Shown: piece by piece, positions 37,101 to 46,716 of the stretch
Numbering within the stretch: position 1 is the first letter of the stretch
Layout of the letters: every line of letters starts with the position of its first letter
From: Paenarthrobacter nicotinovorans
GTDB lineage: Bacteria > Actinomycetota > Actinomycetes > Actinomycetales > Micrococcaceae
Direction: 5' to 3'
Assembly (NCBI RefSeq): GCF_007670255.1
Contig: NZ_SZVS01000009.1
Location: forward strand, 120,823 to 184,822
Length of the DNA stretch: 64,000 nucleotides
Notes under the pieces: model-generated
Database searches by the model: none
The model's input: only the letters and a program-made list of their open reading frames with translations
What the model was told of the DNA's origin: nothing
Program-made: the position numbers and the translations under genes

Positions 37101-38204
37101 CTACCGCACCGTCACCTCTACCCGCTGGGCCATGTTGTTCCCCAGTCCTTGGTAGTTCCACACCTGCTCGGTCGACTGCAACGCGCCCGACGTATCCATC
37201 GCCCGGCACCGCAGCACATGCTCGCCCGGACTGGCCACCCACACCATGGACCACCGCCGCCATGCGAAGTCGCCCAGCGCCGGTTCGAGGTGCGCGGGCA
37301 TCCATTCCCCGTCGATTCCCACTTCCACCCGTTCCACTTCGCCGTGACCGGACCATGCGCGCCCTTCCAGCATCACCGGACCGGCGTCCACAACGCGGCG
37401 GCGCGTGAAAAAGTCGGGTATTCCCGGCGGCACCATCAGTGAACGAACCCGGATGTGGGAAACGGGCAGGCCCGGTCCGTCGGGGCCTTGAAGATAGTGA
37501 TACGCCACAGCCTGCTGCCACCCCATGAACCGCGACCTCACCGCCTCAATCGAGGCCAGCCACTTCACACTCGCCATGCCGTACCAACCCGGCACCAGCA
37601 ACCTCAGGGGGAATCCGTGCTGGGGCGGCAATGGATGGCCGTTCATGGCGTAGACCAACATGACTTCGGGATGCATGGCCTCTTCGATCGAAAGACTCCG
37701 GGCATACGGCTCTTCAACCCCGCCTTGGATGCCGCTGTCGGCACCTGTAAAAACGAGTTCGACGGCGTCACGCGCCAAACCTGCCTCCTCCAGCAGGGGT
37801 GCCAACGGCGTCCCGGTCCACTCGGCCGTGCCCACTGCGCCGAGTACCCAGGGCTGACTCAGGGGACGAGGTTGGAGGAGTGACCGGCCATTACCCGCAC
37901 ATTCAAGAGTTACGGGCATGGTGACGGCGGGCCGGGCCTTGATGTCGTCGAGGCTCAGCTCCAGGCTGCGGTGCACGGCCCCGCCCAACCTCAACTGCCA
38001 GGATTCGGCGGACACGAGCGGGATATCGAAGTGGATCAAAAGGTAATGCAGGCCCGCAGGAGTGATGTCCTCGTGCAAGGCTTCCAACGGCATGGAGTGG
38101 TTGCGCCCGGAGAGTTGGAGTTCCTCGTGGGTGAGGGGGCCTTCGGTGGGTTGCCCTGACGTGGCGGCCTGTGCAGCCTTTTGTTTCGTGTGATTCTTGG
38201 ACAT
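37101..38204 (-). CDS. Molybdopterin-dependent oxidoreductase, sulfite oxidase fold
   Basis: A 367-residue protein of the SUOX/YedY type. The molybdenum-binding Cys is in VTLECAGNGRS (near residue 105), followed by VGTAEWTGTPLAPLLEEAG and HGFPLRLLVPGWYGMASVKWL. The C-terminal Mo-co dimerisation Ig-like domain covers about residues 255-365. There is no heme domain and no Tat or Sec signal, so the protein appears cytoplasmic. ATG 38204 chosen for homology; upstream frame is not conserved. Electron acceptor and substrate are unknown. Confidence 0.85.
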   Translation of the reverse strand: MSKNHTKQKAAQAATSGQPTEGPLTHEELQLSGRNHSMPLEALHEDITPAGLHYLLIHFDIPLVSAESWQLRLGGAVHRSLELSLDDIKARPAVTMPVTLECAGNGRSLLQPRPLSQPWVLGAVGTAEWTGTPLAPLLEEAGLARDAVELVFTGADSGIQGGVEEPYARSLSIEEAMHPEVMLVYAMNGHPLPPQHGFPLRLLVPGWYGMASVKWLASIEAVRSRFMGWQQAVAYHYLQGPDGPGLPVSHIRVRSLMVPPGIPDFFTRRRVVDAGPVMLEGRAWSGHGEVERVEVGIDGEWMPAHLEPALGDFAWRRWSMVWVASPGEHVLRCRAMDTSGALQSTEQVWNYQGLGNNMAQRVEVTVR

Positions 38205-38297
38205 GGGACGGCGGCGTTCTACTGGAAGCGAAACGCTGCGGAGTGCCGCAGCACTTAGCTCAAGGATCACGCCACGGCAGAGACCCGTCAATAGCTC

Positions 38298-38358
38298 GTT
38301 GTGAGGCCTGCTTTGCGCGCCAACCCACGAATGGAGCGCGCAAAGGCGGCCTCATAAC
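38298..38358 (-). terminator. Long palindrome after the aldo/keto reductase gene
   Basis: The two 23-nt arms (38298-38320, 38336-38358) match at 20 of 23 positions; the core is CTTTGCGCGC/GCGCGCAAAG. It lies 10 nt after the stop of the minus-strand reductase and probably terminates it, or is another dispersed palindrome. Confidence 0.6.
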
Positions 38359-38367
38359 GGAAGATGG

Positions 38368-39402
38368 CTACCGGCGTCGTAGTTCCGGGTACTCAAGGTG
38401 AGGGGCAACCGTGCCGGCGTCGCGTTCCAGGAAGTTGACGGCCGGGGCAACGATGTCGTCGATCTCGTCGAGGATTGCCTCGCTGAGCACCACATCGGCC
38501 GCCTTCAGGTAATCCGTCAGGTGGTCCTCGGTCCGTGGCCCGATGATCACGCTGGTCACCGCAGGGTGGTTCAACGCAAAAGCAACCGCCAGCTGGATGA
38601 GGGTCAACCCGTGCCGCGTCGCGAGCTGGGCCAAGGCTTCGGCCGCATGCAACTTTCCTTGGTTGAAGGGTGCGGTCACGTCGAAGCGTCCGGGAAGTGC
38701 CGAGAAGCGCGAACTCTCGGGCTGCCCGGCGCCAACCCGGTAGCCGCCGGCGAGCCAGCCGCCGTCGAGCGGACCGTAGCTCAAGACCCCGACGCCGTAC
38801 TGCTGGGTGATGGGCAGGACGTCGCGTTCGTTGGCGCGGACCAGGAGGGAATAGGGGACCTGGTCCACTACCGGCGGGGTCAGGTGGTTGGTGTTGGCGA
38901 TCCACTGGGCTTCGACCAACTGGGCAGGGCTGAACACGGAAGTGCCGTAGTACAGGATCTTGCCCTGGCGGATGAGGTCGTTGAGGGCGGTAATGGTTTC
39001 CAGCAGGTCGGTGTTGTAGTCCGGACGGTGCGCTTGGTAGAGGTCGATCCTGTCGGTGTTCAGTCGTCGCAGACTGTCCTCCACGGCACGGACGATCCAG
39101 CGCCGGGAGTTGCCGGCGTGCGCCGGGTTGGAACCCATTTGGCCGTGGAATTTGGTGGCGAGGAAGACGTCGTCGCGCCGGCTGTGAATGGCCTGGCCAA
39201 CGACGGTTTCGGACTCGCCCTGGGAGTAGATGTCGGCAGTGTCGATGCTGGTGATACCTGCGTCAAGGGCCGCCTTGATGATCCGGATGCTCTCTGCCGG
39301 TCCCGTGGGCGCGGCGCCGGTGCCGAAGTTCAGGGTACCCAGCGTGAGCGGGCTGATCAGGGCGCCAGTGCGTCCAAGCGTTCGTAGCTCGTTGAGGCTC
39401 AT
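38368..39402 (-). CDS. Aldo/keto reductase
   Basis: A 344-residue AKR with catalytic Asp/Tyr in SIDTADIYSQGESE, Lys in FLATKFHGQMG and His in YQAHRPD. The NADPH-binding tail has VIIGPRTEDHLTDYLKA. It resembles the AKR11/12-type general reductases. ATG 39402 follows AGGAAG. It is transcribed away from the flavin reductase gene. The physiological substrate is unknown. Confidence 0.88.
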   Translation of the reverse strand: MSLNELRTLGRTGALISPLTLGTLNFGTGAAPTGPAESIRIIKAALDAGITSIDTADIYSQGESETVVGQAIHSRRDDVFLATKFHGQMGSNPAHAGNSRRWIVRAVEDSLRRLNTDRIDLYQAHRPDYNTDLLETITALNDLIRQGKILYYGTSVFSPAQLVEAQWIANTNHLTPPVVDQVPYSLLVRANERDVLPITQQYGVGVLSYGPLDGGWLAGGYRVGAGQPESSRFSALPGRFDVTAPFNQGKLHAAEALAQLATRHGLTLIQLAVAFALNHPAVTSVIIGPRTEDHLTDYLKAADVVLSEAILDEIDDIVAPAVNFLERDAGTVAPHLEYPELRRR

Positions 39403-39680
39403 GTCGGCTTCCTGTGGAGGATAGTGCTGGTGTCCAAGCCGGGGGCGTTGGCCATGGACGGGATGTTCAATCGAGGCTACACACGGCGGGGTGGGGCATA
39501 AACGCAAATGGTAGAAGTTCTTCGTTTTTCGTCTTGCGGAGTAACGGAAGGGGCCACACTTCGCGACATTTCTTGACACACGGCAACACAAATGACTTGC
39601 GAATCAACAAATATTGCTGTTCCTCCAAGCACGTGAATTATGGGAAAGGAACTTACGAAACGCACGAAAGGGACAGCGGG
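39403..39680. promoter_or_regulatory. Divergent intergenic region
   Basis: 278 nt between two divergent genes, richer in A/T than its surroundings. A TTGACA lies at 39573-39578 but no good -10 follows at normal spacing. A 14-codon open frame (39640-39684) ends overlapping the reductase ATG by 4 nt; without a ribosome site I do not call it a gene. Confidence 0.4.
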
Positions 39681-40172
39681 ATGACACAGACCACAGTGGA
39701 AGAAACGGCGGCCATCAAGGCGGCCTTTGCGCAGTTCCCGTCGGGAGTGGCAGCCTTCAGTGCGATGGTGGACTTCACGCCGGAAGCCCTGGTGGCGTCG
39801 TCCTTTACCGTGGGTGTTTCGCTCGAGCCGCCGCTGGTCATGTTCGCGGTACAGAACTCCTCCACCACCTGGCCCAAGCTTCGGCAGGCCCAGCGGCTTG
39901 GCGTTTCTGTCCTCGCAGAGGGACAAGAGGCCCACGCACTCCAGCTGGCGTCGAAGACACGGGACCGCTTCGCCGGTCTCGATACCAGCGTCAGCGACTC
40001 AGGCGCTGTGCTTATCGATGGCGCGGTGCTGGGCTTCGAATGCGAAATCGTCTCTGAAGCACCTGCCGGTGATCACGCGATCGTGGTTCTCGAAGTCAAG
40101 GCAATCAACGTCAACCTCGAGTCCAAGCCCCTGATCTACCACGGCGCCGCGTTCCGTCAGTTGGCTGCCTAG
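39681..40172 (+). CDS. Flavin reductase-like FMN-binding protein
   Basis: A 163-residue protein of the HpaC/DIM6 split beta-barrel family. Hallmarks are FAQFPSGVAAFSA, ALVASSFTVGVSLEPPLVMFAV and GVSVLAEGQEAHALQLAS, with IYHGAAFRQL at the end. Such proteins supply reduced flavin to a partner monooxygenase, which is not in the window. ATG 39681 follows AGGGACAGCGGG. Confidence 0.88.
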   Translation: MTQTTVEETAAIKAAFAQFPSGVAAFSAMVDFTPEALVASSFTVGVSLEPPLVMFAVQNSSTTWPKLRQAQRLGVSVLAEGQEAHALQLASKTRDRFAGLDTSVSDSGAVLIDGAVLGFECEIVSEAPAGDHAIVVLEVKAINVNLESKPLIYHGAAFRQLAA

Positions 40173-40185
40173 AACCAGCCGCTGC

Positions 40186-40218
40186 CGCTAGGAGTTGCGG
40201 GTCCGCTAGGAGTTGCGG
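40186..40218. repeat. Short direct repeat at a gene end
   Basis: CGCTAGGAGTTGCGGG occurs twice in tandem around the stop of the following minus-strand gene, a small local duplication. It places a second stop-like CTA in the 3' region. Confidence 0.6.
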
Positions 40219-41108
40219 GCGACGCCGCTGAGCGAACCTTTTTGGCCGGGATTTTTTTGGGCAGGACCCTGGGGCTTTCCTTGTGCGGAAGCGCCGGGGC
40301 CCTGCTTTTTGGCCGGGCTGGCTGTTTTCGCGGGGTTCGCCGGGCTGGCTGGCTTTGCGGGGTTCCCGCCACCGGCTGCGGCCGCTGGATTCTGGCCGTT
40401 CGACGACGGCGCGGGCTCGTCGAGGTCGCGGACCGTCACCTTGATGGGTGGCGGCTGTTGGGCCTTGGCGCGCTCGGCTTCGCGGCGGTCCGCTTCAGCA
40501 ACGGCGTCGGCCCAATCCTTGGCGAGAACGGGCGGTTCCTTGGTTGCTGCCACGACGATGGGGTGGTGCGCAGTCTGGTGCTCGACCGCTGACTTGACCT
40601 CCGCCGGTTTGGGCAGCTTTCGCGGATCCACTTTGCTCTTCCATTCACCGTCCTTGACGGCTGCAGAAGCACCGGAGATCTTGCGGCGGGCCCCTCCGAG
40701 CAGGTCCCGCTTGGGAGCGGCGGGAGCGGCGGGAGTGGCGGGAGCGGCCGGAGCGGTGGCCGCGGGAGCCGCGGCGGTGGCGGCAGTAGCCACTGGCTCC
40801 GCGACGGCAGGCGCAGCAACGCCGACCGGTACAGCGACAGGCGCCGCCTCCGGTTCCAAATCTCCGGCCTCGTCGAAGGAAGGACCCGGGGCGTAACCAG
40901 GCCGCGGAGGAAGGTGCACGATGGGCGTGTTGTCCTTTTTGGGGAAGATCCCGATCAACGCCAGGAGAATGACGGATATCAGCCGACCCACTCCGGCAAC
41001 CACCAAGGTGATGATGATGATCAGCCCAAGGCCCAGGAACATCAGCACTGCCAGGCCCAGCGTCCCCAAGTACGTCAGGTTGATGGCGAGTGTTGTCGGA
41101 TCCTCCAC
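40206..41108 (-). CDS. Membrane-anchored Ala/Pro-rich protein
   Basis: A 300-residue protein with one or two N-terminal membrane helices (residues about 10-55, TYLGTLGLAVLMFLGLGLII and ISVILLALIGIF), then a 240-residue disordered, Ala/Pro/Lys-rich cytoplasmic or external tail with AAPAAPATPAAPAAP and GGGNPAKPASPANPAKTASP repeats. No enzyme domain is visible. A short conserved-looking island (WADAVAEADRREAERAKAQ) lies in the middle. I do not recognise it. Confidence 0.6.
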   Translation of the reverse strand: MEDPTTLAINLTYLGTLGLAVLMFLGLGLIIIITLVVAGVGRLISVILLALIGIFPKKDNTPIVHLPPRPGYAPGPSFDEAGDLEPEAAPVAVPVGVAAPAVAEPVATAATAAAPAATAPAAPATPAAPAAPKRDLLGGARRKISGASAAVKDGEWKSKVDPRKLPKPAEVKSAVEHQTAHHPIVVAATKEPPVLAKDWADAVAEADRREAERAKAQQPPPIKVTVRDLDEPAPSSNGQNPAAAAGGGNPAKPASPANPAKTASPAKKQGPGASAQGKPQGPAQKNPGQKGSLSGVARNS

Positions 41109-41292
41109 TTAGCCTCCCCTGGCCGTCGTTTTGCGATGCGCGCAGTGCCCACCAACTTGCTTATCCAGCCTAAGGTCCGGCACCGACGGAATCACGCGTC
41201 GAGGCCCACTCCGACAGGGTTGTTTCGAAGCTGTTATCTGCCATGGGAAAATATGTTGCCCAGCTCTCATTTCCAACCCGGATTGGCCCGTC

Positions 41293-41700
41293 GTGACTCC
41301 TGATACCACCCGGCTCCGCAACGGCGCATGCCCCTGCCTTTCCGGCGAGCAGTACATCGATTGCTGTGGCCGTTTCCATCGTGGTGACGCTGAGGCACCC
41401 ACCGCTGAGCAACTCATGCGCTCCCGGTACTCAGCATTCGTGGTTCTTGACCCCGAGTACCTGATCCGCACCTGGCATTCGAGTACCCGACCTGCCTCCA
41501 TGGACCTCGACCCGGACCTTCAATGGCGCCGGTTGGACATCCTCGGCACGAGCGACGGCGGACCATTGGACTCCGCGGGGACCGTTGAGTTCGCGGCCCA
41601 CTACAGGTCCGACGGCGAACGCGGAGTCCAGCGCGAAATTAGCCGTTTTGTGCGGGAAGACAAGCGTTGGTACTACGTGGACGGGGACGTCCGGCAGTAG
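41293..41700 (+). CDS. YchJ-family SEC-C motif protein (UPF0225)
   Basis: A 135-residue protein. The N-terminal zinc-binding SEC-C-like motif is CPCLSGEQYIDCCGRFH, followed by PTAEQLMRSRYSAFVVLDPEYLIRTWH, the YchJ signature, and an NTF2-like fold ending KRWYYVDGDV. The GTG at 41293 gives the usual length; a longer frame exists upstream without homology. Function of the family is unknown; its stop is one base from the stop of the convergent acyl-CoA dehydrogenase gene. Confidence 0.85.
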   Translation: MTPDTTRLRNGACPCLSGEQYIDCCGRFHRGDAEAPTAEQLMRSRYSAFVVLDPEYLIRTWHSSTRPASMDLDPDLQWRRLDILGTSDGGPLDSAGTVEFAAHYRSDGERGVQREISRFVREDKRWYYVDGDVRQ

Positions 41701-41701
41701 T

Positions 41702-43666
41702 TCACCGATACTTGCGGTGAAGATTCTCCTTGGTTGATGCCCCTGGTGCGGCATCGCCGATCCAAGGACCGGTTCCTTCGGACTGATCGAGTATCCCGGC
41801 CTCCAACCAGGTGTAGTCGCCGGCCAGGACCTTGCGCGAGAGGTCGTGGTCGCCGTCGTCGGTATTCCTCCACAGCTGGTCGAAGTATTCGTCAACCCGC
41901 ACGCGGGCCTGTTCACAGAAGGCCTCGGCCAACTCAAAAGCGGCCGCGCCTTGTTCAGGATGGGTCCGCAGCAGTGCCTCGGCGCGTGAGCAGCATGCCG
42001 CCATGGCGAACAGCTCCGCCCCGATGTCCACGATCCTGCCCAGGAACGCCTGCTTGTACTCGAGCTTGGCTTGCCACCGGCCCATCCCATAGAACGTTTG
42101 CCGCGCCAACCGCCGCGAGGACCGCTCAACGAACCGCAGCTGCTTGCCCAGTCGCCCAAACTCGGCGTAGGACCGCGGGTCCATGCCCGCGCCGGCCACC
42201 AGCTTCGGCAGCCACCTCGCGTAAAAGCCTGAAGCCCCGACGGCGGCCCTCGCCTTGTCCTGCAGGCTCGCATCCACCGAAGCCAAGTCACCGGCTGCGG
42301 CAAGGTGGGCGTCCACGGCCTCGCGGGCGATCAGCAGTTTCATGATCTCGCTGGAGCCTTCGAAGATCCTGTTGATACGAAGATCGCGGAGCAACTGTTC
42401 GGCCGGGACTGCCCGCTCGCCCCGCGCCTCCAGCGAGTCGGCTGTTTCGAAACCCCGGCCACCACGGATCTGCACCAGCTCATCGGCAATCCGGCAGCTC
42501 AGTTCGGTGGACCACAGCTTTGCCAAGGCGGCCTCGATGCGGACGTCCTTCTGTCCGGCGTCGGCCATCTCGGCAGAGAGTTCAAACACGGCTTCCAAGG
42601 CAAAAGTGGTGGCAGCGATGAACGCGATCTTCTTGCCGACGGCCTCGTGCTTGCCCACCGGCCGGCCCCACTGCGTGCGGGCGTTGGACCATTCGCGGGC
42701 GATTTTCAGGCTCCACTTCCCCGCGGCTACGCACAGGCCGGGGATGGACAGGCGCCCGGTGTTGAGCGTGGTCAGGGCGATCTTGAGCCCTTGGCCCTCG
42801 CGGCCCAACCGGTTGGCGGCAGGCACACGCACCTGGTGGAAACGTGTCACGCCGTTCTCAATGCCGCGCAGCCCCATGAAGGCGTTGCGGTTCTCCACCG
42901 TGATGCCGGGCGAGTCCATTTCCACAACGAACGCCGAGATGCCGCCCTTGTGCTCGGTTCCGTCGGCGTCGGTGTGGGCGGGAACGCGGGCCATGACCAC
43001 CACGAGTTCGGCAATGACGCCGTTGGTGGTCCAGAGTTTCACGCCGTCCAAAACGTAGGAACCGCCGTCGTCGGACAGTACGGCAGTGGCGCCCATGCGC
43101 GCGGGGTCGCTGCCGACGTCGGGCTCTGTCAGCAGGAAGGCCGTGATGGCGCCGGCGGCGCAGCGGGGGAGGTATTCCTTCTTCTGTTCCGGCGTGCCGA
43201 ACTCCTTGACCGGCTCCGGAACGCCGATGGATTGGTGGGCTGAAATCAACGCACCCAGGCTTGGATGGACCGAACCCAAAAGGGCAAGCGCCCTCCCGTA
43301 ATAGACCAGGGACAAGCCCAGGCCGCCGTATTCGCGCGGGATTTTCATCCCGAACACTCCAAGTTCGGCCAGTCCTGCCAGGTACTCGTCCGGAATCCGG
43401 GCGTCGCGCTCAATGACCCGGCCGGACAGGGTCTCGGCGAACGCGAGCAAGCGGGTCATGAACTCTTCGCCGCGCTCCACGTCGTCAGGTTTGGCTTGCG
43501 GCCAAGGGTGGATCAGGCTGAGGTCGAAACTGCCCAGATACAAGCCTTTGGCGAAGCTGGGCCGGTTCCATTCGGTGTCGCGCGCGGCTTCGGCGACGGC
43601 GCGGGCTTCCTCTGCCGTGGCGTTGACGCTGGCAGCGGTGAGGCTGTTGTCAGTAGCGGACGTCAT
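41702..43666 (-). CDS. Large acyl-CoA dehydrogenase
   Basis: A 654-residue FAD enzyme starting fatty acid beta-oxidation. The first 440 residues contain the three ACAD domains, with FLLTEPDVGSDPARM, LWTTNG, GLRGIENGVTRFHQVRVPA and RIFEGSSEIMKLLIAREAV; the Glu in FEGSSE is the usual base region. A 200-residue extra C-terminal helical domain follows, as in very-long-chain (ACADVL/ACAD9-type) enzymes, which suggests long-chain substrates. Translation start ATG at 43666 with AAAGGAG upstream. Confidence 0.9.
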   Translation of the reverse strand: MTSATDNSLTAASVNATAEEARAVAEAARDTEWNRPSFAKGLYLGSFDLSLIHPWPQAKPDDVERGEEFMTRLLAFAETLSGRVIERDARIPDEYLAGLAELGVFGMKIPREYGGLGLSLVYYGRALALLGSVHPSLGALISAHQSIGVPEPVKEFGTPEQKKEYLPRCAAGAITAFLLTEPDVGSDPARMGATAVLSDDGGSYVLDGVKLWTTNGVIAELVVVMARVPAHTDADGTEHKGGISAFVVEMDSPGITVENRNAFMGLRGIENGVTRFHQVRVPAANRLGREGQGLKIALTTLNTGRLSIPGLCVAAGKWSLKIAREWSNARTQWGRPVGKHEAVGKKIAFIAATTFALEAVFELSAEMADAGQKDVRIEAALAKLWSTELSCRIADELVQIRGGRGFETADSLEARGERAVPAEQLLRDLRINRIFEGSSEIMKLLIAREAVDAHLAAAGDLASVDASLQDKARAAVGASGFYARWLPKLVAGAGMDPRSYAEFGRLGKQLRFVERSSRRLARQTFYGMGRWQAKLEYKQAFLGRIVDIGAELFAMAACCSRAEALLRTHPEQGAAAFELAEAFCEQARVRVDEYFDQLWRNTDDGDHDLSRKVLAGDYTWLEAGILDQSEGTGPWIGDAAPGASTKENLHRKYR

Positions 43667-43730
43667 GGGACAACTCCTTTAACCGGTTGTGCCGGTGATG
43701 GAGCCAGGGTCCGCCGTGGGTGGGAACCCT

Positions 43731-44033
43731 TCAGCTGTCCCTCAATGCTACCCGCGGGTAGCTACCCGTGCCAGAGGAAACCTGCGGCTGGAATTCTGCC
43801 GGAATCTCCACTTGTCCGGCGTGGTGAACCAAGCGGTCCCACGCAAAGTTGATGCCGTGGACAAGGCCGCCCAGGACACCCTTGACGGTGTACCAGACCA
43901 GGCCCATGGCGCCGATAAGAACAATCGTTGCCATCGCCGCGGCCGCAATGAAAGCAGCCAGAATGACAGCGAAGAACAGCGTTCCAATAACTACGTACGT
44001 GCCTGTTTCAAGCGTAGTGACATCGAAATCCAT
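43731..44033 (-). CDS. Small two-helix membrane protein
   Basis: A 100-residue protein with two hydrophobic stretches (about residues 13-36 and 38-58) and a polar tail. GGGGGGAACC precedes the ATG. No recognised family. It is transcribed away from the condensin operon. Confidence 0.6.
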   Translation of the reverse strand: MDFDVTTLETGTYVVIGTLFFAVILAAFIAAAAMATIVLIGAMGLVWYTVKGVLGGLVHGINFAWDRLVHHAGQVEIPAEFQPQVSSGTGSYPRVALRDS

Positions 44034-44324
44034 GGTTCCCCCCGGAGCGACGTTGCGTGGTTCGACGCGGCGTCGTTGCGTCGATGATCTGACATTAGGG
44101 GCGGGGGTGCTTTCCGACCAGCGCTGACGCGCGCCATTCAGGCGTTGATATGCGATCGAAACAGTACCGAAGGGTAAGTCACGGAATGGTTGCGGCCCCC
44201 CTTGCGTAAGACGCCCGACGGCGGCACTTCCGGGCCGCTCGACGCCGCCTCGACGCTCTGCGTTAACCTTGTACGGGGCAGTTTCCGCTGCCAGCCAGGT
44301 TTCGCAGCAGCTGAAGGAGAGTAG
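44034..44324. promoter_or_regulatory. Upstream region of the jetABC operon
   Basis: 291 nt without a gene. A CGCCCGACGGCGG motif at about 44210, also seen near 33217 and 33265, sits in a partly palindromic stretch. A TTAACC-like box near 44263 could be a -10 but no clear -35 is seen. AAGGAGAG ends 3 nt before the jetA start. Confidence 0.4.
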
Positions 44325-45782
44325 TTGTCCCGTTCAGCCATGTCCTCGGCCGATGCCATAGGCGCGAGGCTCCGCGACCTCGAACAGCTGACGAAGGGTC
44401 CGGCCTGGGCGCTGACGCGATCGGCGCCGTGGGTCATCGCCGTCCTCCAGGCCTCCTTCACCCGCACCAGGCCGCAGCTTCCGCTCGAAGAGTTCCATGC
44501 CGACGTCGACGCTTTCCTTGAGCAGCTCCGTCGCCAGGATCCCGCGCTCGGCGGGCAGCAAAACGGCAAGGCATTCGGCGATGAATGGACGCGCAAGCAG
44601 TTCCTGACGCGACGCAACCAGTCAGGCCAGATCGTCTACGAAGTCACGGAGCCGGCGGCCCGCGTGCTTGCGTTCCTCGACAGCCTTTCGAGCGAACGTT
44701 CCACGCTTAACGGCTCCCGGTTGGGCACCCTGCTGGGCGATGTCGAGAAGCTCGCCAACGAAACCAACCCGGACCAGAGCGCCCGCCTGGAAGCCTTGGA
44801 AGAGGAAATCCAGGAGCGCCAGCAGCTTGTGGAGGACATCAGCTCCGGCGAATTCGACGGCCTGCTGGATGACGAAGAAGCCGTGGAAGCCGCCGGCAAC
44901 ATCCTCGACCTGGCCGCAAGCCTTCCCGCGGACTACAAGAAGATGCGCGACCGCATCGAGGAACTGGTGGGTGAACTCCGCAACCAGATCATCGAAGAGT
45001 CCCTTAGCAAGGGTGCCACCATGGCACAGGTCCTGGAAGCGGACAAACGGCTGCGGCAGAGTCCCGAAGGGCGCACGTTCCGTTCCTTTACCGCTTTCCT
45101 GGAGGACCCGCAGCAACAGCTTCGTTTCCGCTCGGCTATCGGCGAGGTGCTCAGCCGGCAGTTCGCCGACGACCTCTCCCACGAGGACCGCGAAACGCTG
45201 AAGAACCTCGTGGCCGAACTGCGTTACCAGCACAGCCAGATCCAGCGGATTTACGGCAAGCTCTCCGAGAGCCTCAACACCTACATCCAGAGCGACGACA
45301 TCCGTCAGTCGGTCAGCCTCCGCAAGGTCCTGGCCGAGGCCGAGCAAGTCATCCGTTCCCTGCCCTACGAGCGTGACAGGCCCGGCCTGGTTCCCGGACC
45401 TGTGCTGTTCAACGCGGGTTTTGAATCGCTGGCCATGGTCAAGCTCTTTGACCCGGACGAATTCGCAACACCCCCACGGCTGGCCGACCCCATCGCCTTC
45501 AGCGATTCGGACCGGGTTCGTTCCGCCCGCACCGGCAAGGCGAGGCCCGCCGTCGTGCGTGCCGCCATGGCGGGTTCGACGACCATTGGTGATGCGTGGG
45601 AAAACCTGCCGGCCGAAGAGCGGCACATCAACAGCGTCCGGACCCTCCTGTCCCTGGCGCTTCAGGGCGGCGCAGCCTTCGACCGCGCCGCATGGGAACA
45701 CATCGACTTCGAACAAATCGACGGCAGCATCCGCACGGCATACCTGCCGGTCGTCACGCTGAATGAGGATTCCAATGACTGA
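44325..45782 (+). CDS. jetA: JetA/MksF-type kleisin-like subunit (DUF3375)
   Basis: A 485-residue DUF3375 protein, the kleisin-like subunit of Wadjet/MksBEF SMC complexes. It opens with a winged-helix region ([40 protein letters not shown]), has coiled coils around residues 140-240 and a C-terminal domain with [21 protein letters not shown]. The TTG start at 44325 has an ideal AAGGAGAG site; an ATG at 44340 is too far from it. The end overlaps jetB by 8 nt. Assignment is by domain order with its neighbours. Confidence 0.87.
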   Translation: MSRSAMSSADAIGARLRDLEQLTKGPAWALTRSAPWVIAVLQASFTRTRPQLPLEEFHADVDAFLEQLRRQDPALGGQQNGKAFGDEWTRKQFLTRRNQSGQIVYEVTEPAARVLAFLDSLSSERSTLNGSRLGTLLGDVEKLANETNPDQSARLEALEEEIQERQQLVEDISSGEFDGLLDDEEAVEAAGNILDLAASLPADYKKMRDRIEELVGELRNQIIEESLSKGATMAQVLEADKRLRQSPEGRTFRSFTAFLEDPQQQLRFRSAIGEVLSRQFADDLSHEDRETLKNLVAELRYQHSQIQRIYGKLSESLNTYIQSDDIRQSVSLRKVLAEAEQVIRSLPYERDRPGLVPGPVLFNAGFESLAMVKLFDPDEFATPPRLADPIAFSDSDRVRSARTGKARPAVVRAAMAGSTTIGDAWENLPAEERHINSVRTLLSLALQGGAAFDRAAWEHIDFEQIDGSIRTAYLPVVTLNEDSND

Positions 45783-46716
45783 GGACATCACGACGACGGA
45801 CGTCACCTTTGAGGAGGACGTCGCCGGCCCAGATGAGGTCACCGGCCCGGATGAGGTCGCCGGCCAGGATGAGGTCACCGAAGAGTCGGCCGACGTCGTT
45901 GAAGCCGGGACCGGGGGCACGCACGCCGACCCCTTCCGCATCACGCCGCGGGACACCTTCGTGGACGGCGCCGCCCTCTTCCCGGGCGATACCGGGGTGC
46001 TCCCCATGAAGGTCCGCCATGCCCTGGTGAAGCTCCTCAAGGGTCCGTATATTGACGGTGGCCGTGACGAAAAACTGTGGACCACCCTTCTGGACAACCA
46101 GTTGATCCTCCGCAGCCGCCTGTCCGAGCTCTTCCTCACCCTGCAACTGGACCACGACCGCAAGATCGCCGTGCTTCGGCCGGTTGATCCGGACATCATC
46201 GGGGCCAGCTCCCGCTCCAGCATCCTCCGCCAGCAACGGGCCCTCAGCCGCGTGGAAACCATCGTGCTGCTCCGCCTGCGCCTCCTCCTTGACCGCCATG
46301 TCACAGCCCAGACCGACCCCACGATCACCCGCGAGGAGATCTCCGACCTCGTAGCCAACTACACCCCGGCCGGCCAGCAAGATGCCCTGCGCGACTCCGA
46401 CGTCGTGACCCGCACCATCACCAAACTCCTCGCGCGCCAACTGCTCCTCCCCACACCGTTGGACGACAGCTACACGATCAGCAACGCCCTCCCCCTGGCC
46501 CTCCCGTTCGAAAACATTGGCGACATCCCGGCCCACATCGAAGCCCTGGTTGCAGTGGGAACAGACGAATCCGGGACGGAGCCGCTGCTGGAGCTCTCCG
46601 ATGCGAACGAGGACACGGACGCGGACGACGCCGATGCCGCCCCCGGTGACGGGGGAGCCGAAGCGGCATCCATCGCGGAGGCTGCCGGAACCAACGCTGA
46701 AGGGACCACCAAGTGA
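45775..46716 (+). CDS. jetB: JetB/MksE-type subunit (DUF4194)
   Basis: A 313-residue DUF4194 protein that binds the kleisin. Residues 1-45 form an acidic tail with three 6-residue repeats of V-(A/T)-G-(P/Q)-D-E, encoded by an 18-bp tandem repeat (about 45829-45882). The core runs from [20 protein letters not shown] to [21 protein letters not shown], and the C-terminus is again acidic. GAGGA precedes ATG 45775; an ATG at 45763 is possible. Overlaps jetC by 4 nt. Confidence 0.85.
   Translation: MTEDITTTDVTFEEDVAGPDEVTGPDEVAGQDEVTEESADVVEAGTGGTHADPFRITPRDTFVDGAALFPGDTGVLPMKVRHALVKLLKGPYIDGGRDEKLWTTLLDNQLILRSRLSELFLTLQLDHDRKIAVLRPVDPDIIGASSRSSILRQQRALSRVETIVLLRLRLLLDRHVTAQTDPTITREEISDLVANYTPAGQQDALRDSDVVTRTITKLLARQLLLPTPLDDSYTISNALPLALPFENIGDIPAHIEALVAVGTDESGTEPLLELSDANEDTDADDADAAPGDGGAEAASIAEAAGTNAEGTTK

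Noticed and set aside
39640..39684. 14-codon leader peptide overlapping the flavin reductase start
   Set aside because: The ATGA overlap is attractive, but there is no ribosome site and no codon pattern that would suggest attenuation.
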